This document shows, one piece after another, positions 1-7,680 of a stretch of 13,281 bases of DNA. The position numbers and the translations under genes are program-made. The DNA comes from Candidatus Rifleibacteriota bacterium (GTDB taxonomy: Bacteria; Riflebacteria; Ozemobacteria; Ozemobacterales; Ozemobacteraceae): positions 1-13,281 of the forward strand of contig JAKQOH010000225.1 of assembly GCA_029565415.1 (NCBI GenBank). The letters are read 5' to 3'. The number at the start of each line of letters is the position of its first letter. Position 1 is the first letter of the stretch. The notes under the pieces were generated by a model. The model did no database searches, was not told the DNA's origin, and saw nothing but the letters and a program-made list of their open reading frames with translations.

Positions 1-948
1 TATATCTGCGGCGAAGAGACCGCCCTGCTCAACGCGCTCGAGGGCAAGCGCGCCAACCCGCGCACCAAGCCACCCTTCCCGCAGATCAGCGGGCTCTTCG
101 GCAAGCCGACCATCGTGAACAACGTCGAGACGTTCGCGAACGTGTGCGCCATCATCCGGAACGGCCCGGCCTGGTTCAAGAAGATCGGCACGGCCGGCTC
201 GCCCGGCACGAAGGTGTTCGCCCTGGCCGGCAAGGTGAAGAAGGTCGGTCTGGTCGAAGTGCCCATGGGCACGACGCTGCGCGACATCATCTTCAACGTC
301 GGCGGCGGCATCGTGAACGACCGCAAGTTCAAGGCCGTCCAGACCGGCGGCCCGTCGGGCGGCTGCATCAAGTCCGACCAGCTCGACACCGAGATCGATT
401 ACGAGTCGCTCAAGCGGCTCGGCTCGATGATGGGCTCGGGCGGCATGATCGTCATGGACCAGGACGACTGCATGGTCAACATCGCCAAGTTCTTCCTCGA
501 GTTCACGCTCGACGAGTCCTGCGGCAAGTGCACCCCCTGCCGCGTCGGCAACAAGCGCCTGTTCGAGATGCTCCAGCGCATCTGCGACGGCCGCGGCACC
601 CCGCAACTGCTCAAGGATCTGAAAGATCTCTGCTACGCGATCAAGGACACCGCCCTGTGCGGCCTCGGCCAGACCTCCCCGAACCCTGTCCTGTCGACCC
701 TGGCCCAGTTCGAGCATGAGTATCTGGCCCACATCAACGAAAAGCGGTGTGAAGCCGGCGTCTGCAAGGAACTCCTGCGGTTCGAGATCAATGAAAACTG
801 CGTCGGCTGCACGATGTGCGCCCGCAACTGCCCCGTTCCCTGCATTTCGGGCGAGGTGAAGAAGCGGCACGTGATCGACCAGAGCAGGTGCATCAAGTGC
901 GGCGTCTGCCAGAGCGTTTGCAAGTTCCACGCCGTCGATCGGAAATAA
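1..948 (+). CDS. hydB: [FeFe] hydrogenase beta subunit, NuoF-like (5' end missing)
   Basis: This is the C-terminal 315 residues of a NuoF/HydB/HndC-type flavoprotein, which oxidises or reduces NAD(P)H through FMN and passes electrons by Fe-S clusters to the hydrogenase catalytic subunit in the cytoplasm. The frame is open from base 1 and begins inside the conserved ICGEETALL segment, followed by PPFP and PTIVNNVET motifs typical of NuoF. The FMN/NADH-binding N-terminus and any thioredoxin-like [2Fe-2S] domain lie off the left edge, so roughly half of a usual ~600-residue subunit is missing. Visible residues 174-180 (CGKCTPC) and C220 bind the NuoF-type [4Fe-4S] cluster. A C-terminal ferredoxin domain (about 265-310) carries two CxxCxxCxxxC motifs. 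That extra domain separates hydrogenase subunits from plain complex I NuoF. The GTG at 115 is an internal valine, not a start. hydA follows after 24 bases, so the two form an operon. Confidence 0.95.
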   Translation, partial: YICGEETALLNALEGKRANPRTKPPFPQISGLFGKPTIVNNVETFANVCAIIRNGPAWFKKIGTAGSPGTKVFALAGKVKKVGLVEVPMGTTLRDIIFNVGGGIVNDRKFKAVQTGGPSGGCIKSDQLDTEIDYESLKRLGSMMGSGGMIVMDQDDCMVNIAKFFLEFTLDESCGKCTPCRVGNKRLFEMLQRICDGRGTPQLLKDLKDLCYAIKDTALCGLGQTSPNPVLSTLAQFEHEYLAHINEKRCEAGVCKELLRFEINENCVGCTMCARNCPVPCISGEVKKRHVIDQSRCIKCGVCQSVCKFHAVDRK

Positions 949-956
949 GTCGAGTC

Positions 957-963
957 AGGAGAA
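957..963 (+). promoter_or_regulatory. Ribosome binding site of hydA
   Basis: AGGAGAA lies 9 bases before the ATG at 973, inside the 24-base gap after hydB. It fixes the hydA start and shows separate translation initiation within the operon. Confidence 0.8.
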
Positions 964-972
964 CCGAACATC

Positions 973-2709
973 ATGATCAATCTCACGATCAACAACCATC
1001 CCGTCCAGGTCACCGAGGGCCAGACCGTTCTTGATGCCGCCCACAAGCTCGGCATCGACATCCCGACCCTGTGCCACCTCAAGCAGTTCGGCCCCTGCGC
1101 GATCGAATCGAAAACCGGCTCCTGCCGCGTCTGCGTCGTCGAGATCGACGGCCGCCCCAATCTGGCCCCGTCCTGCTGCACCCCGGCCACCGAGGGCATG
1201 AAGGTCATCACCTCGAGCATGCGGGTCATCAACGCCCGCCGCACGATGCTCGACCTGCTGCTATCGGACCACCCCAAGGACTGTCTGACCTGCGAGAAGA
1301 GCGGCGACTGCCAGCTCCAGGAGCTCGCGGCGAAGATGGGCCTGCACCGCATCAAGTACAAGGGCGAGATGTCGAAGCATGATATCGACGTCTCCAGCGA
1401 AGCCATCGTTCGCGACCCCAACAAGTGCATCATGTGCCGCCGGTGCGAAGTGGCCTGCAACGAGGTGCAGACGGTCGGCGTCCTTTCCGGCATCGGCCGC
1501 GGCTTCAACGCCAAGGTCGGCCCGGCCGACATGAAGCCCCTTTCCGAGACCACATGCACGTTCTGCGGCCGCTGCGTCGCGGCCTGCCCGACCGGCGCCC
1601 TGACCGAGGTCGACCACACCTACAAGTGCTGGAACGCGATCAACAGCGGTAAAACCGTCGTCGTCCAGACGGCCCCCGCCGTGCGCGTGGCCCTGGGTGA
1701 GGAGTTCGGCATGGAGCCGGGCGCGATCACGACCGGCAAGATGGTGACGGCGCTCCGCATGATGGGCTTCGCGAAGGTGTTCGACACCGACTTTTCGGCC
1801 GATCTCACGATCATGGAGGAGACGACGGAGTTCATCGCCCGCCTCAAGGAGGGGAAGAATCTCCCGATCCTCACCTCGTGCTGCCCGGGCTGGGTCAAGT
1901 TCTTCGAGCACCAGTTCCAGGATCTGATGCACATCCCCTCGACCTGCAAATCGCCGCAGCAGATGTTCGGCGCCGTCGCGAAGACCTACTACGCGAAGAA
2001 GATCGGCGTGAAGCCGGAAGACATGCTCGTCGTTTCGGTCATGCCCTGTCTCGCGAAGAAGTATGAGGCCGCTCGCGATGAGTTCAACGCCAGCGGTTCG
2101 CGGGACGTCGACATCGTCATCACGACCCGGGAACTGGCCGCCATGATCAAGGAAGCCGGCATAGCCTTCGACCACCTCGAAGAATCGACCTATGACGATC
2201 CGCTGGGCGAGTCGACCGGCGCCGGCGTCATCTTCGGCGCGACGGGCGGCGTGCTCGAGGCGGCTCTGCGCACCGCGGCCGACTGGGTCACCGGCCAGGA
2301 TCTGAAGAACATCGACTTCACTGCCGTCCGCGGTCTCGACGGGATCAAGGAGGCCACGGTGAAGGTCGGCGATCTCGACGTGCGCGCCGCGATCGCGTCG
2401 GGCCTCGGAAACGCCCGCACGCTCCTCAACAAGATCCGGAAGGGCGAGGCGCAGTACCACATCATCGAGATCATGGCCTGCCCCGGCGGCTGCCTGAACG
2501 GCGGCGGCCAGCCCTACACCCGCGGCGACCCCAAGATCCTCGAGAAGCGCATGGAAGCCATCTATCGCGACGACAAGAACAACAAGATCCGCAAGTCGCA
2601 CGAGAATCCCTCCATCAAGCGCCTCTACGCCGAGTTCCTCGGAAAGCCGGGCAGCGAGCTTTCCCACAAGCTGCTCCACACCCACTACCACGGCCGCCGG
2701 GAGCTCTGA
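973..2709 (+). CDS. hydA: [FeFe] hydrogenase catalytic (alpha) subunit, HndD/HydA type
   Basis: Cytoplasmic enzyme of 578 residues catalysing reversible H2 formation at the H-cluster. Domains in order: NuoG-like [2Fe-2S] domain (C34, C51, C54, C68); His-ligated [4Fe-4S] motif HPKDCLTC...C (H100, C104, C107, C113); two ferredoxin [4Fe-4S] motifs (C152-C162 and C195-C205); H-cluster domain with L1 TSCCPGW (301-307), L2 MPC (357-359) and L3 MACPGGC (501-507); then a C-terminal small-subunit segment (about 520-575). Numbering runs 4 above Clostridium CpI, and the proton-path residues C303, E283, E286, S323 and R290 are all present, so it looks like an active group A enzyme. The length matches HndD and CpI; the C-terminal extension of Thermotoga HydA (about 645 residues) is absent. 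With HydB upstream it probably belongs to a multimeric NAD(P)H/ferredoxin-linked hydrogenase. Whether it bifurcates electrons cannot be read from the sequence. The start is supported by AGGAGAA. Confidence 0.97.
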   Translation: MINLTINNHPVQVTEGQTVLDAAHKLGIDIPTLCHLKQFGPCAIESKTGSCRVCVVEIDGRPNLAPSCCTPATEGMKVITSSMRVINARRTMLDLLLSDHPKDCLTCEKSGDCQLQELAAKMGLHRIKYKGEMSKHDIDVSSEAIVRDPNKCIMCRRCEVACNEVQTVGVLSGIGRGFNAKVGPADMKPLSETTCTFCGRCVAACPTGALTEVDHTYKCWNAINSGKTVVVQTAPAVRVALGEEFGMEPGAITTGKMVTALRMMGFAKVFDTDFSADLTIMEETTEFIARLKEGKNLPILTSCCPGWVKFFEHQFQDLMHIPSTCKSPQQMFGAVAKTYYAKKIGVKPEDMLVVSVMPCLAKKYEAARDEFNASGSRDVDIVITTRELAAMIKEAGIAFDHLEESTYDDPLGESTGAGVIFGATGGVLEAALRTAADWVTGQDLKNIDFTAVRGLDGIKEATVKVGDLDVRAAIASGLGNARTLLNKIRKGEAQYHIIEIMACPGGCLNGGGQPYTRGDPKILEKRMEAIYRDDKNNKIRKSHENPSIKRLYAEFLGKPGSELSHKLLHTHYHGRREL

Positions 2710-2733
2710 TTCCGGAGGTTTTTCCGCTCTGAC

Positions 2734-2766
2734 ACAGGGGCGCCGGGCTACACCCGGCGCCCCTGT
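2734..2766 (+). terminator. Strong GC hairpin after hydA, probable terminator
   Basis: A perfect 14-base-pair stem (2734-2747 with 2753-2766) with a 5-base loop starts 24 bases after the hydA stop. The stem is very GC-rich. The following bases (TTGCATA) give almost no U tract, so this is not a textbook intrinsic terminator. It may still stop transcription or protect the 3' end of the hydrogenase mRNA. Confidence 0.55.
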
Positions 2767-2859
2767 TGCATACCGATCGTATCGGCGAACGCGCCCAACG
2801 CGGCAAAACCGTGTATCATGCCTTCCTTGCAGTGACCGTCACGATCCGGGAAGGGAGAC

Positions 2860-4119
2860 ATGAGCGAACCGTTTGCACTGGCCGTCCTGGCCGTCTGGCT
2901 CTTCATCATCGTCGCCCTGACGCGGCGCGGGGTTCCGCTCTGGCAGGTGATCCTCGCCGCCGCGTTGGGCATCGGCACCCTGCTCGGGCGCGGCATCCGC
3001 GGGCTGGCGGCGGATTCCCTCGCCGTCTCGACCGATCCCACCGTGCTCGAGCTGCTCGCGATGGTGATGCTCATTTATTTATATTCCTTTCTCTTGAAAG
3101 CCACCCACCGCATGGAGCGGATTTCGGCGTATCTCAACAGCCGGATGCGCGATCCGCGCTGGGTGCTGGCCTCGGTGCCGGCGATCGTCGGCCTGATCCC
3201 GATGCCGGGCGGGGCGATGTTCACCGCGCCGATCACCGATGAGGTGGGCAACCGCATTTCCCTTTCGAAAGAGGACAAGGTCTTCACGAACTACTGGTTC
3301 CGGCACTGCTGGGAAATGTCGTTTCCACTGTACCCCGGCGTGATCCTGGCGGCGGGGGTCGTGCGAATGACACCGGCGGCGCTCGCCTGGATTCTGCTGC
3401 CCCTGACCATCGCGGGATTTTTCGGCGGCTGGCTCGCGTTTTTCCCGCGCTACCGCCGTCAGACGGCCGCCTTTCTCGCTGCATCCACCGAACGGCCCGC
3501 CGGGAACGGGGCCTCGAATCTTCTGGTTCTCTGGCCCATCCTGGCGGTGGTGATCGTGGCTCTCGTGAAGATCCCCGTGACCCTCGGCCTTTTCGGGATC
3601 ATCGTCGTTTTCGCGCTCATCGAGCGGATCTCCCCCTGGCGGCTCTGGATCTTCTTTCGCCACTCGTTCAACAAGCCGATCATCCTGCTGATCTGGTCCG
3701 TCTTCCTGTTCGGCAAGGTGCTCATCACCACCGGGCTGATCCAGATCGTCGGCACCTCGATGCTCCGCCTGGGCACGCCCCCGTGGCTGCTGAGCTTTCT
3801 CCTTCCCTTTTTCATGGGCGCACTGACGGGGGTCACGACCGGGTTCGTCGGCACCGTGTTTCCGATCCTCGTCCCGTTCTGGGGCGACCGGCCGGAGGTG
3901 TGGATCCAGCTTGCCTATGCGGGGGGCATCGCCGGCGTGATGCTCTCTCCGGCACACCTCTGCTTTTCCATGACCCAGGAGTATTTCAAGGCGCGCCTCG
4001 CGCCGATTCTCCGGGTCCTTCTCCTCCCTGTCGCGGTCGTTTCAGCCATTGCCGCGATTCGGTTCGTTCTTCACGGGGTCCGGATGCCCTTCTTCCTGCC
4101 GGGGGGATTGGGCTGGTAG
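2860..4119 (+). CDS. DUF401 family polytopic membrane protein, putative transporter
   Basis: A 419-residue, very hydrophobic inner-membrane protein with about ten predicted membrane segments. I recognise it as DUF401, a family grouped with the ion-transporter superfamily that contains GntP- and citrate-type carriers; its substrate is unknown. Diagnostic stretches are the re-entrant-like PMPGGAM (114-120) followed by TAPITDEVGN, the HCWEMSFPLYPG segment (149-160), and in the second half GALTGVTTGFVGTVFP (320-335) and LSPAHLCFSMTQ (362-373). The two halves with matching glycine/proline breaks suggest an inverted-repeat carrier fold (inference). The start at ATG 2860 is supported by GGGAAGGGAG just upstream. 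The gap to hydA is 150 bases and holds the hairpin, so it is probably transcribed separately from the hydrogenase genes. The next gene starts 30 bases after its stop. A short AT-rich patch with a rare TTA codon occurs at about 3072-3099. Confidence 0.85.
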   Translation: MSEPFALAVLAVWLFIIVALTRRGVPLWQVILAAALGIGTLLGRGIRGLAADSLAVSTDPTVLELLAMVMLIYLYSFLLKATHRMERISAYLNSRMRDPRWVLASVPAIVGLIPMPGGAMFTAPITDEVGNRISLSKEDKVFTNYWFRHCWEMSFPLYPGVILAAGVVRMTPAALAWILLPLTIAGFFGGWLAFFPRYRRQTAAFLAASTERPAGNGASNLLVLWPILAVVIVALVKIPVTLGLFGIIVVFALIERISPWRLWIFFRHSFNKPIILLIWSVFLFGKVLITTGLIQIVGTSMLRLGTPPWLLSFLLPFFMGALTGVTTGFVGTVFPILVPFWGDRPEVWIQLAYAGGIAGVMLSPAHLCFSMTQEYFKARLAPILRVLLLPVAVVSAIAAIRFVLHGVRMPFFLPGGLGW

Positions 4120-4149
4120 AATGGGAGTATCTCGTCGGGAGGGTACGAT

Positions 4150-4986
4150 ATGAGACGAACTCATCTGTTCCAGATGGTGCTGATAGCTTTTGCCTGTGCC
4201 TGGCTCTGGAATGCCGCGCCAGGTCTCGCGCAGAGCGCGCCGTTCACCGCTTCCCAGGATGTCACCGTCGCCGATGATGGAATCGTCGGGCAGGCTGCCT
4301 CCTCGACGACGCCAGCCGTCACCGCGGCGGCCTCAGGCACCTCGTCGGCCGCCACGGGAGAAGCGGGCGGCACGTACACCGTCGTGTCGGGGGACTGTCT
4401 CTGGAACATCGCGAAGCGGTTCCTCGGCGAGGGCAGCCGGTATTGGGATATCGTCGAGGCCAACAAGGCGAAATACCCCAGCCTCGTCAACAACCCGAAT
4501 CTGATCTACCCCGGGTGGGAGTTCGTCATCCCGGGCACCAAGGGCAAACTCTCGCCGTCGAACACCAGCACCCCGCCGTCTTCGAGCTCGTTCACCGCCA
4601 ACCCCAACGTTGCCGCGCCGGCGTCGGGAGCCAAGGGCGGAAAAGCCCTCTACTCCTGGCTGCAGCGGGCCGGTCTGTCGGGCGAGCAGCTGCGGACGGC
4701 CTGGGCCGTCGGCATGGCCGAGTCGGGCGGCAACCCGCGCGCCTTCAACGGCAACGCGGGTACGGGCGACAAGTCGTATGGCCTGTTCCAGATCAACATG
4801 ATCGGAAATCTCGGCCCCGCCCGCCTGAAGCAGTACAATCTGAGCTCCTACGACGACCTGTTTGATCCGGAGACCAATATCCGCGTCATGATCAAGATGA
4901 GCAACAACTGCACGAACTGGCAGCCCTGGAGCGCCTACAAGAACGGCTCCCACCGCAAGTTCCTCAACCAGTTCCCGCCGTCCTGA
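4150..4986 (+). CDS. Secreted LysM plus lysozyme/transglycosylase-like protein
   Basis: A 278-residue exported protein likely to bind and cut peptidoglycan. Order: signal peptide (about 1-27, ending GLAQ); a Ser/Thr/Ala-rich linker; one LysM domain (about 76-128, starting YTVVSGDCLWNIAKRF); a second Ser/Pro/Thr linker (133-160); and a C-terminal lysozyme-like domain (about 165-278). The last has the transglycosylase signature AESGGNPRAFN with candidate catalytic Glu191, then SYGLFQIN (209-216), a DPETNI stretch and WSAYKNG. The cell-wall-binding LysM precedes the catalytic domain, the reverse of MltD. The catalytic part resembles phage-tail and cell-wall lysozymes with GLFQIN cores more than classical Slt70. 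The start at 4150 is supported by GGGAGGG at 4137-4143. It lies 30 bases after the DUF401 gene and 47 before the next, so co-transcription is likely. The exact bond cleaved is not proven. Confidence 0.85.
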   Translation: MRRTHLFQMVLIAFACAWLWNAAPGLAQSAPFTASQDVTVADDGIVGQAASSTTPAVTAAASGTSSAATGEAGGTYTVVSGDCLWNIAKRFLGEGSRYWDIVEANKAKYPSLVNNPNLIYPGWEFVIPGTKGKLSPSNTSTPPSSSSFTANPNVAAPASGAKGGKALYSWLQRAGLSGEQLRTAWAVGMAESGGNPRAFNGNAGTGDKSYGLFQINMIGNLGPARLKQYNLSSYDDLFDPETNIRVMIKMSNNCTNWQPWSAYKNGSHRKFLNQFPPS

Positions 4987-5033
4987 TCCGGGTTTGCACC
5001 CGTTCGTCTTCTCGAGAGATTCGGAGAGAAATC

Positions 5034-5855
5034 ATGAAAAAGATATCGATTCTGTTCTTTACCCTGTTCGTTCTCGCATTCATCGGTGCCGTCTGGGCCG
5101 AACCCATGCAGCTCTCCGACGGGATCACCGCCGAAATGAAGGAAGTGACGCGGACGGTGCCGCCGCCGAACTCGCCGAACAAGGAGCTGCTGCCGGCAGA
5201 GCTTTCCATCCGGTATCCCGTCCTGTCCGGCGCCTCCGCCGACAATCCCGTCGTGACGGCCATCAACGCCGCTCTCCAGAACCGCCTGCTGGCCGTCGCG
5301 GGAGAGAAGCCGGCCGCATCGCTCGACGAGCTGCTCGACACCTTCGTCAAAGGCTACGAGGCTTCGGTGAAGGAAACGCCCGACATGCCGGGCGGCTGGT
5401 CGCTGAAGTTCGAGGCCTCCATCCGCCACGCCGATGCCGATCTGATCGCCATCGACACGCTCGACTCGGTGTTCCAGGGCGGGGCTCACCCGACCTCGAA
5501 CATCGTGTATCTGGTGTTTTCGGCGAAGACCGGCAAGCAGCTCGAGCTCGCCTCGCTGCTCCTGCCCGGGAAGGCGGCCGAGCTGACCCGGATCGCCGAA
5601 GCCCGGTTCCGCAAGGTGCGCGAGCTCGAAACCGACGAGAACCTCGAGGAAGCGGGCTTCCAGTTCGAGAAGAACCGGTTCGCCCTCAACACGAATTTCC
5701 TGGTCTCGAAGGACGGCCTGGCCTTCTGTTACAACCAGTATGAAATCGCCCCCTACGCCCTGGGCACGACCGAGCTGGTAATCCCCTGGAGCGAACTCGG
5801 CGGCGTGATCGACCCCGCAGGCCCGGCCGGCGCGTTCCTGAAAAGCGCAAAGTAA
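5034..5855 (+). CDS. Secreted DUF4163/DUF3298 (RsiV/PdaC-like) domain protein
   Basis: A 273-residue exported protein. It has a clear signal peptide (MKKISILFFTLFVLAFIGAVWA, cleavage near residue 22). The mature part looks like a DUF4163 domain (about 30-145) followed by DUF3298 (about 150-255). The DUF3298 marks are GGAHPTSNIVYLVFSAKTGK (149-168), then FLVSKDGLAFCYNQYEIAPY and the closing VIPWSEL (249-255). This module occurs extracytoplasmically in RsiV, which binds lysozyme, and in PdaC-type cell-wall deacetylases, where it accompanies a catalytic domain. Here it stands alone with no enzyme domain, so a binding or sensing role at the cell wall is an inference. Its position right after a lysozyme-like protein is suggestive, given that RsiV binds lysozyme. 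The start is supported by GGAGAG (5023-5028). The convergent terminator follows 19 bases after the stop. Confidence 0.8.
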   Translation: MKKISILFFTLFVLAFIGAVWAEPMQLSDGITAEMKEVTRTVPPPNSPNKELLPAELSIRYPVLSGASADNPVVTAINAALQNRLLAVAGEKPAASLDELLDTFVKGYEASVKETPDMPGGWSLKFEASIRHADADLIAIDTLDSVFQGGAHPTSNIVYLVFSAKTGKQLELASLLLPGKAAELTRIAEARFRKVRELETDENLEEAGFQFEKNRFALNTNFLVSKDGLAFCYNQYEIAPYALGTTELVIPWSELGGVIDPAGPAGAFLKSAK

Positions 5856-5874
5856 TATATTCCAACTAAATAAT

Positions 5875-5906
5875 AATCCCGGGGTTCCGATCGGAACCCC
5901 GGGATT
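5875..5906. terminator. Bidirectional terminator, perfect 32-base palindrome
   Basis: A perfect palindrome centred between 5890 and 5891 gives a 14-base-pair stem around a GATC loop. It sits between the convergent genes ending at 5855 (plus) and 5922 (minus). T-rich tails occur in both directions: TTTCGTTTCT on the plus side and ATTATTTAG on the minus side. It should end both transcripts. Confidence 0.85.
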
Positions 5907-5921
5907 TCGTTTCTGCCGCGA

Positions 5922-7637
5922 TCAGTCGATCGCCGGATAGACGGGGCGGATGTCGACGGGGACGTGGGTGAGATGGGTGAGGATCTCGCGCACTTCGGGG
6001 GTCGGCGTGCCGTATTTCGCGATCAGGGCCCCGGCCGCCTCGTAATCACCGTTGGTCTGGATCTCGAGAAGGATGCGGGCCAGTTCCCGGAAGTGGGCGC
6101 GGATACCGTCGCCGTGAGCCACGAACTTGTTCGACTTCGCGTCATACCCGATGGCTCCCTTCTCGGCCAGGAAATTGAACTGGATCATGACGCCCGTCCC
6201 GTGGGCCTCTTCGAGGCCGAACCGGATCGTCCGGAACAGGCCGGCGAGGTAGGTGGGCATCAGCGTCGGCTCGAGCTCCTTCGCGACCGCCCCCTTGTCG
6301 AGCAGATACAGGGTGTTGAGCATCGACAGCGTGTCGGCCTTGGCCTCTTCGATCGCCGAGTAGCGCTCCTTGAGGGCTTTACCCACATCCTCGGCCTTCC
6401 CGCCGACCAGGGCCGTCGACGGCCCGAGGCTGTGACCGATCTCATGCTGCAGCACCGAGAGGAAGAACGCCTCGGCGGAAAGCTGCTTCACATCGGCTTC
6501 AGAGAGGACTTCGGCAGCGATCGGCCGGAGGATGCCCTCGAACTTGGCGGTCATGATGTTCTTGAGCAGCACCTGCTTGTTGCCCTTGGCCTGCCGGACC
6601 CGCTCGTCGTTGGGCAGGTTGAAGGCCAGCGTCTGCACGCCGCCACGCGCCTCGCCGCCCGTGGCAAGCACATCCACGACGCGGATCGGGGATTCGTAGG
6701 TGTCGCGCAGCCATTTCGCACCGGCCGGCATGGGCAGGTTCGCGTCGAGTTCCCGGAGGTAGTTCTGGTACACCTGGAGTTTCCGCGACTCTTCGGGGTT
6801 GACGACCGTGATATAGGCCTCGAAGGCGGCTTTGTAGCCGAACAGCTTGTCGTCGTAGACCTCGTAGGGCCCGATCGTGACGTCGATGGGACTGTCGCTG
6901 ACGTCCATCCAGTCGATGTCTGACTGGAAATACTCGTTCGAGAGGAACGCGTCGGCCCGGCTGGTGAGGAACTTCTTCAGGCTCGCGTTGCCGCACAGCA
7001 CGGCGGCTTCGCGGAGTAGCCGCGCGGCCGGTTCCAGCCACGTTTTATAGGCCTCGGAATAGGGAATCGCGACGAGCTTCCCGTCGCGGCGGACGATCAC
7101 GGTGAAGGTGCCCTTGAAACTCTTCTCGTCCTCCGGGTGGGCCTTCAGCCACGCCTCGAACTCGGCTTTCGTCATGTCGGCCGGGTACAGGTTCGTGGTT
7201 GCGGGTTTGGTCATCGTTCCGATGAACGGCCGGTCACTGTCGATCCGGTCGAACGGGCCGTCCATGATCTCGAAATACGCAAGGTAGTTCGGGTCCAGGT
7301 CCTTCGCAGCCCGGAGGGCCTCCCGCCATGCCTCGTTCAGGTGGTAGGTCTGGTTGAAGAAGATCCTGTCCATCAGCCGGGCTGCCTCGACCAGCTTCTT
7401 CACGGCACGTTTCTGGTTCCGCGTGAGAAACGAGGTGTCGACCTTCATCTCGACGGGCGCAAGCTGGGCGACCCGCCGGCCGATGTCGTCACACCGGACC
7501 GAGAGATCGATGGCCGCGCTCTGTGCCTGAACCGCATCCGCCGGCAGGGGCTCTGCCGCGCGGGCTCTCCAGCCACCGGTTCCCGCCAGGGCCGCGGCGA
7601 TCAGCAGCGCCACGGCCGTCTTCTGCATCTTCTTCAT
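5922..7637 (-). CDS. Secreted M49-like (dipeptidyl peptidase III family) zinc metallopeptidase
   Basis: A 571-residue exported protein. The chosen start (7637) gives MKKMQKTAVALLIAAALAG and a signal peptide ending near RARA (about residue 28); it has TGGAGG 7 bases upstream. The longer in-frame start at 7709 would bury the signal and overlap hydG, so I reject it. Family evidence: IGPYEVYDDKLFGYKAAFEAYI (about 255-276), the zinc motif HEIGHS (398-403), and EEAKAD (430-435), which matches the M49 EECRAE-type motif; E431 is the likely third zinc ligand. Classical M49 enzymes have HExxGH, six residues; this one has HExxH, one shorter, as described for some bacterial members. M49 enzymes remove dipeptides from oligopeptide N-termini and are usually cytosolic, so the signal peptide is notable. 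It follows hydG by 43 bases without a terminator, so it is probably the last gene of that unit. The substrate is unknown. Confidence 0.8.
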   Translation of the reverse strand: MKKMQKTAVALLIAAALAGTGGWRARAAEPLPADAVQAQSAAIDLSVRCDDIGRRVAQLAPVEMKVDTSFLTRNQKRAVKKLVEAARLMDRIFFNQTYHLNEAWREALRAAKDLDPNYLAYFEIMDGPFDRIDSDRPFIGTMTKPATTNLYPADMTKAEFEAWLKAHPEDEKSFKGTFTVIVRRDGKLVAIPYSEAYKTWLEPAARLLREAAVLCGNASLKKFLTSRADAFLSNEYFQSDIDWMDVSDSPIDVTIGPYEVYDDKLFGYKAAFEAYITVVNPEESRKLQVYQNYLRELDANLPMPAGAKWLRDTYESPIRVVDVLATGGEARGGVQTLAFNLPNDERVRQAKGNKQVLLKNIMTAKFEGILRPIAAEVLSEADVKQLSAEAFFLSVLQHEIGHSLGPSTALVGGKAEDVGKALKERYSAIEEAKADTLSMLNTLYLLDKGAVAKELEPTLMPTYLAGLFRTIRFGLEEAHGTGVMIQFNFLAEKGAIGYDAKSNKFVAHGDGIRAHFRELARILLEIQTNGDYEAAGALIAKYGTPTPEVREILTHLTHVPVDIRPVYPAID

Positions 7638-7644
7638 CCGTTTT

Positions 7645-7650
7645 CCTCCA
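7645..7650 (-). promoter_or_regulatory. Ribosome binding site deciding the M49-like gene start
   Basis: TGGAGG on the minus strand lies 7 bases before the ATG at 7637. It supports that start, which exposes the signal peptide, over the in-frame upstream start at 7709 inside hydG. Confidence 0.8.
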
Positions 7651-7680
7651 CGGGCTTGGATATGTCGCATGTTACACGTT

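Noticed and set aside
1261..2691. A 476-codon minus-strand open frame antisense to hydA
   Set aside because: Codon-mirror effect of a GC-rich gene; hydA on the plus strand is unambiguous.
2766..3242. A 158-codon plus-strand frame overlapping the start of the DUF401 gene
   Set aside because: It is in another frame of a clear membrane protein gene, and its translation is Arg-rich with no family likeness.
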